Of a DNA stretch of 64,000 nt, positions 61,182 to 64,000 are shown piece by piece; the stretch's first letter is position 1; every line of letters begins with the position of its first letter. The position numbers and the translations under genes were made by a program. The DNA comes from an uncultured Bacteroides sp. (GTDB lineage: Bacteria > Bacteroidota > Bacteroidia > Bacteroidales > Bacteroidaceae): NCBI GenBank assembly GCA_900553815.1, contig USEY01000007.1, forward strand, positions 1 through 64,000, in the 5' to 3' direction. The notes under the pieces are model-generated. The model was not told where the DNA came from. It saw only the letters and a program-made list of their open reading frames with translations, and did not search any database.

Positions 61182-62582
61182 TCACTGTTCTTCTTTCTTC
61201 TGTTGCTCGCGCTTCTTCCTTTCAGGATAGGATTCGCCTGAGCGGGGACGGCGTTCGGCAGAGAAGTTCTTCTTTTCGCTGCTCTCACGGTCTTTGCGGT
61301 CGCGTGGCTTGAAGTCGCGTCGTTCGCCGCTGCCGTGTTCACGTTTCTCACGCGGTTTGTATTCACGTCGTTCGCTAGCCGGTGCCTTGCGTTCTTTCTG
61401 TTCCTTTTGCTCCTTGTCCAGCGTCTCGCCCGACTCAAGGAACTCACGGTATTTGCCGTCGAATATCTCGTACTGGCGGAATTCGCAGTCAAGTGCACCG
61501 TTGAACAGCGGGATGCGCTTGCTGGCTTTCAGACCGATTTTGTCGAAACATTCGTCGCGGTAAGACAGTATCCAGGCCGAATTGCCGATGAAGGCATGTT
61601 TCAGGCGTTCACCAATCATCTCGTACAGTCCCAGCAAGTCGTTGGTCGAGATACGTTCGCCGTAGGGCGGGTTGGTGATGATGATGCTCTTTTCCTTGGG
61701 CTGTTCAAACTGCTGGAAGGGTTGTATTTTGAGGATGATGTCCTTGCTCAGTCCGGCTGCCTTTACGTTGTGTGTGGCTATTTCGTTGGCTTTGGGGTTG
61801 TTGTCGTAGCCGTAGATTTTATGCTCGAACTCGCGCTCCTGGCTGTCGTCGTTGTAGATGCTCTCGAACAGGTCGGCGTCAAAGTCGTTCCACTTTTCGA
61901 AGGCATAGCCTTGGCGGAAAACTCCCGGCGCAATGTTGCGGGCAATGAGGGCTGCCTCGATGGGAATGGTACCCGAACCGCACATGGGGTCAATCAGGTC
62001 GCACTCGCCGTGCCAGCCCGTCATCAGAATCATGCCGGCAGCCAGCACCTCGTTGAGCGGAGCTTCGACGGCTTCCTGGCGATAGCCGCGGCGGTGGAGC
62101 GACTCACCGCTGGAGTCGAGCGACAGGGTGCACTGCGTCTGCGCAATGTGGATGTTGAGCAATACGTCGGGCTTGCTGATGCGTACGCTGGGACGCTTGC
62201 CGGTCTTCTCGCGGAAGTAGTCCACGATGGCATCTTTTACACGGTAGGAAACAAACTTGCTGTGGCGGAATTCTTCGCTGAAGACTACCGCATCTACGGC
62301 AAACGTCTTGTTGATGTCCAGAATATCTTCCCACTCAATGGCATGTACGGCCTCATAGACCTCATCGGCATCCTTGGCCTCAAAGCTTTTGATAGGCTTG
62401 AGAATGCGGATGGCAGTACGCAGGCTGAAGTTAGCCCTGTACATCATTTCTTTGTCGCCGCTGAAAGACACCATGCGACGTCCTATTTCAATGTCGTTTG
62501 CCCCTAAGGCTGTCAGTTCTTGTGCTAGCACTTCTTCCAACCCCTGGAAGGTCTTGGCTATCATTGGGAATGTTTCCATCAT
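61182..62582 (-). CDS. THUMP-domain 23S rRNA guanine-N2 methyltransferase (RlmL N-half)
   Basis: A 466-residue SAM-dependent RNA methyltransferase. THUMP is at about 5-160, followed by a Rossmann core with DLIDPMCGSGTIPIEAALIARN (split: DLIDPMCGSGT and IPIEAALI) and the catalytic motif ITNPPYGERI. It corresponds to the N-terminal half of E. coli RlmL/YcbY and lacks the RlmK half. The last 70 residues are a basic, charged tail rich in ER, KR and RD repeats (PASERREYKPREKREHGSGE), probably for RNA binding. Start at 62582 (MMETFPMI) is likely, with an inner Met one codon later. Confidence 0.9.
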   Translation of the reverse strand: MMETFPMIAKTFQGLEEVLAQELTALGANDIEIGRRMVSFSGDKEMMYRANFSLRTAIRILKPIKSFEAKDADEVYEAVHAIEWEDILDINKTFAVDAVVFSEEFRHSKFVSYRVKDAIVDYFREKTGKRPSVRISKPDVLLNIHIAQTQCTLSLDSSGESLHRRGYRQEAVEAPLNEVLAAGMILMTGWHGECDLIDPMCGSGTIPIEAALIARNIAPGVFRQGYAFEKWNDFDADLFESIYNDDSQEREFEHKIYGYDNNPKANEIATHNVKAAGLSKDIILKIQPFQQFEQPKEKSIIITNPPYGERISTNDLLGLYEMIGERLKHAFIGNSAWILSYRDECFDKIGLKASKRIPLFNGALDCEFRQYEIFDGKYREFLESGETLDKEQKEQKERKAPASERREYKPREKREHGSGERRDFKPRDRKDRESSEKKNFSAERRPRSGESYPERKKREQQKKEEQ

Positions 62583-62664
62583 GTATGTTACTTATATTAA
62601 TATGCTGTTTTATGGCTGAATAAATGAAATCCTTTTCTTGTCGCTTACTTGTCATCGTCAGTTA

Positions 62665-63555
62665 TCATCTCCTTTGTACCACTCTTGCACCGGCCGGCAC
62701 ATTCTCTGTTACCCAGATATTGCCGCCCACCGTGGCTCCACGGCCAACAGTGATGCGTCCCAGAATGGTGGCGTTGGAATAGACAATGACGTCGTCTTCC
62801 AGAATAGGATGCCGCGGGATGCCTTTGATGGGTTTACCGTCGGCATCAAGCGGGAAGCTTTTGGCTCCCAACGTAACGCCCTGGTAGAGCTTCACGTTAT
62901 TGCCGATGATGCAGGTCTCGCCAATCACTACACCCGTACCATGGTCTATCGTAAAGTAACTGCCGATTTGAGCTCCCGGGTGAATGTCGATACCTGTCTC
63001 GCTGTGTGCCATCTCTGTAATGATGCGCGGTATGAGGGGCACGCCCAGTAACAACAGTTCGTGGGCAATGCGGTAGTTGCTGATGGCGCGGATAGCCGGA
63101 TAGCAGCTGATGACCTCGCCAAAGGAATGTGCGGCCGGGTCGCCGTTATAAGCCGCTTCTACATCGGTTGCCAGCACCCTGCGCAGTTGAGGCAGGCGGC
63201 TGATGAAGTTGGCCGCAAGCTGTGCGGCTTCCTCACGCTGGTATTCGTTGCAAGCATTACACTCACCATCTCCGCCAAAACATAGTCCGGCCCATATCTG
63301 GTCGGCCAGTAAGTCGAACAGACGTTCTACATTGACGCCGATGTGGTAAGTCACCGTACGGCTGTTTACTGTAGAGTTTCCAAAATAACCGGGGAAAATG
63401 ATAGCGCGTGCTAGCTCCACAATGTTGCAAAGAGCATGTGCCGAGGGCAAGGGATTGCCGTCTGTGTGCTGGTGAAACAGTCCTTTATAAGATTCGCTTT
63501 CCGATAGCTCATCGACTGCCTGTGTCAAGATGTGAGTAAAGTTTATAGGACTCAT
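62665..63555 (-). CDS. cysE: Serine O-acetyltransferase
   Basis: Makes O-acetylserine from serine and acetyl-CoA for cysteine synthesis. The 296-residue protein has a helical N-terminal half and a left-handed beta-helix with hexapeptide repeats (IDIHPGAQIGSYFTIDHGTG; VVIGETCIIGNNVKLYQGVT), both active-site His residues included. It resembles the longer EpsC-type SATs. The start is ATG at 63555 (MSPINF); the frame six bases longer would begin with TTG. A -7 box (minus TACCTTTG, 63592-63585) lies 30 bases upstream, without a clear -33 element. Confidence 0.92.
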   Translation of the reverse strand: MSPINFTHILTQAVDELSESESYKGLFHQHTDGNPLPSAHALCNIVELARAIIFPGYFGNSTVNSRTVTYHIGVNVERLFDLLADQIWAGLCFGGDGECNACNEYQREEAAQLAANFISRLPQLRRVLATDVEAAYNGDPAAHSFGEVISCYPAIRAISNYRIAHELLLLGVPLIPRIITEMAHSETGIDIHPGAQIGSYFTIDHGTGVVIGETCIIGNNVKLYQGVTLGAKSFPLDADGKPIKGIPRHPILEDDVIVYSNATILGRITVGRGATVGGNIWVTENVPAGARVVQRR

Positions 63556-63592
63556 CCGCAATATCCAGTTTGATAATGAGACTGCAAAGGTA

Positions 63593-64000
63593 ATAAGTAT
63601 TCATTAAAAAACCTACATCTTCCTCATTTATAGTGCACATAGAAGCTCAGAAATTTGGCAGGAACCATCATTTTCCCCTTTTTTAGGGAACAAATAGCAC
63701 TATAAACAGACTGATTGTTCATGTTCGTGCTTCTTTGCTTGGCAAAGTTTCAGCTTGTGCACAGAATACTATACTTTTAATTTATTATTTGCATAAAATA
63801 CTTGACAGTTTGTTCTGTTTGGGGTTCTGTGGTGATAAAATTTCTGATTCATCCGTTTTATTCAGTTTGGTAATTTGTTCATCAATGTTTCTTCTTTTAC
63901 ACATTATTAAATAAGCAAAGGAACTATTCTCCCTTTTTTAGTGGAAAATTGCATATTTTTAGTATAATTCTTTGTTTCTTTCCTATTTGTCCTTACGTTT
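63593..64000. other. Gene-free AT-rich end of window
   Basis: About 400 bases with no supported frame. A CCCTTTTTTAG-N-G motif occurs twice, at about 63676 and 63929, with GGAA next to it each time. The stretch may hold a leader or promoter for a gene beyond the edge. Confidence 0.4.

Overview
The window reads as a stretch of chromosome from a gut-type Bacteroides or close relative. The sequence supports this through a fused SecDF, HU and HU-HIG DNA-binding proteins, a hybrid two-component regulator, a TonB-dependent receptor with a carboxypeptidase-like N-terminal domain, a GT117/DUF2723 protein, SPII lipoproteins, and promoters of the Bacteroides form TTTG-N19 to 21-TAnnTTTG. No tRNA, rRNA, CRISPR array, insertion sequence or phage gene was seen.

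Layout. 1-7.3 kb is an AT-richer amino-sugar block on the minus strand: a truncated AraC-type regulator, then an operon of ROK sugar kinase, NagB, MFS sugar transporter and a secreted GH18 glycosidase fused to a ThuA-like domain, with a hybrid sensor kinase that lacks the usual large sensor. Together these would release, import, phosphorylate and deaminate GlcNAc or glucosamine. 7.4-11.6 kb holds S41 protease, coaD and parE. 12.2-17 kb holds uraA, a lipoprotein, an AAA-ATPase/nuclease-fold protein, a small membrane protein and a GNAT enzyme. 17-26.8 kb holds a GNAT-like protein, a Ca2+/Na+ antiporter, a TonB receptor paired with a metallophosphatase, a methyltransferase, and a coupled pair of secreted peptidase-like proteins. 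27.5-35.5 kb holds secDF, dcp, an EEP-family hydrolase and two tandem rhomboids. 35.7-41.9 kb holds HU, the GT117 protein, a polysaccharide deacetylase and an unknown membrane protein. 42.4-48 kb holds a DUF4861 lipoprotein, a KduD-like dehydrogenase, a GLUG-repeat secreted protein and xth. 48.5-54 kb is a plus-strand run of methyltransferase, ftsX, DUF3098, uppP, truB, queA and folK. 54.3-63.6 kb holds mnmD, a YqaA/DedA-type protein, a membrane protein, purD, HU-HIG, a DPP4-like peptidase, an RlmL-like methyltransferase and serine acetyltransferase.

The most unusual content is intergenic. At least five unrelated families of short repeats (A: 22 bp; B: 21 bp; C: 23-24 bp; D: 23 bp; E: 11 bp) sit between genes in small tandem clusters. 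Units are about one or two helical turns long, have palindromic or near-palindromic cores, and in families A and D the array reverses orientation at a central dyad. Family A occurs at four clear loci with exact 22-bp spacing plus one degenerate relative. A further class of simple-sequence inverted pairs lies at gene junctions and has entered the coding sequence of folK (N-terminus) and mnmD (internal loop). The function of these arrays cannot be read from the sequence. They could be multi-hairpin RNA elements, sites for a dyad-binding protein, or products of a transposase-driven REP-like process.
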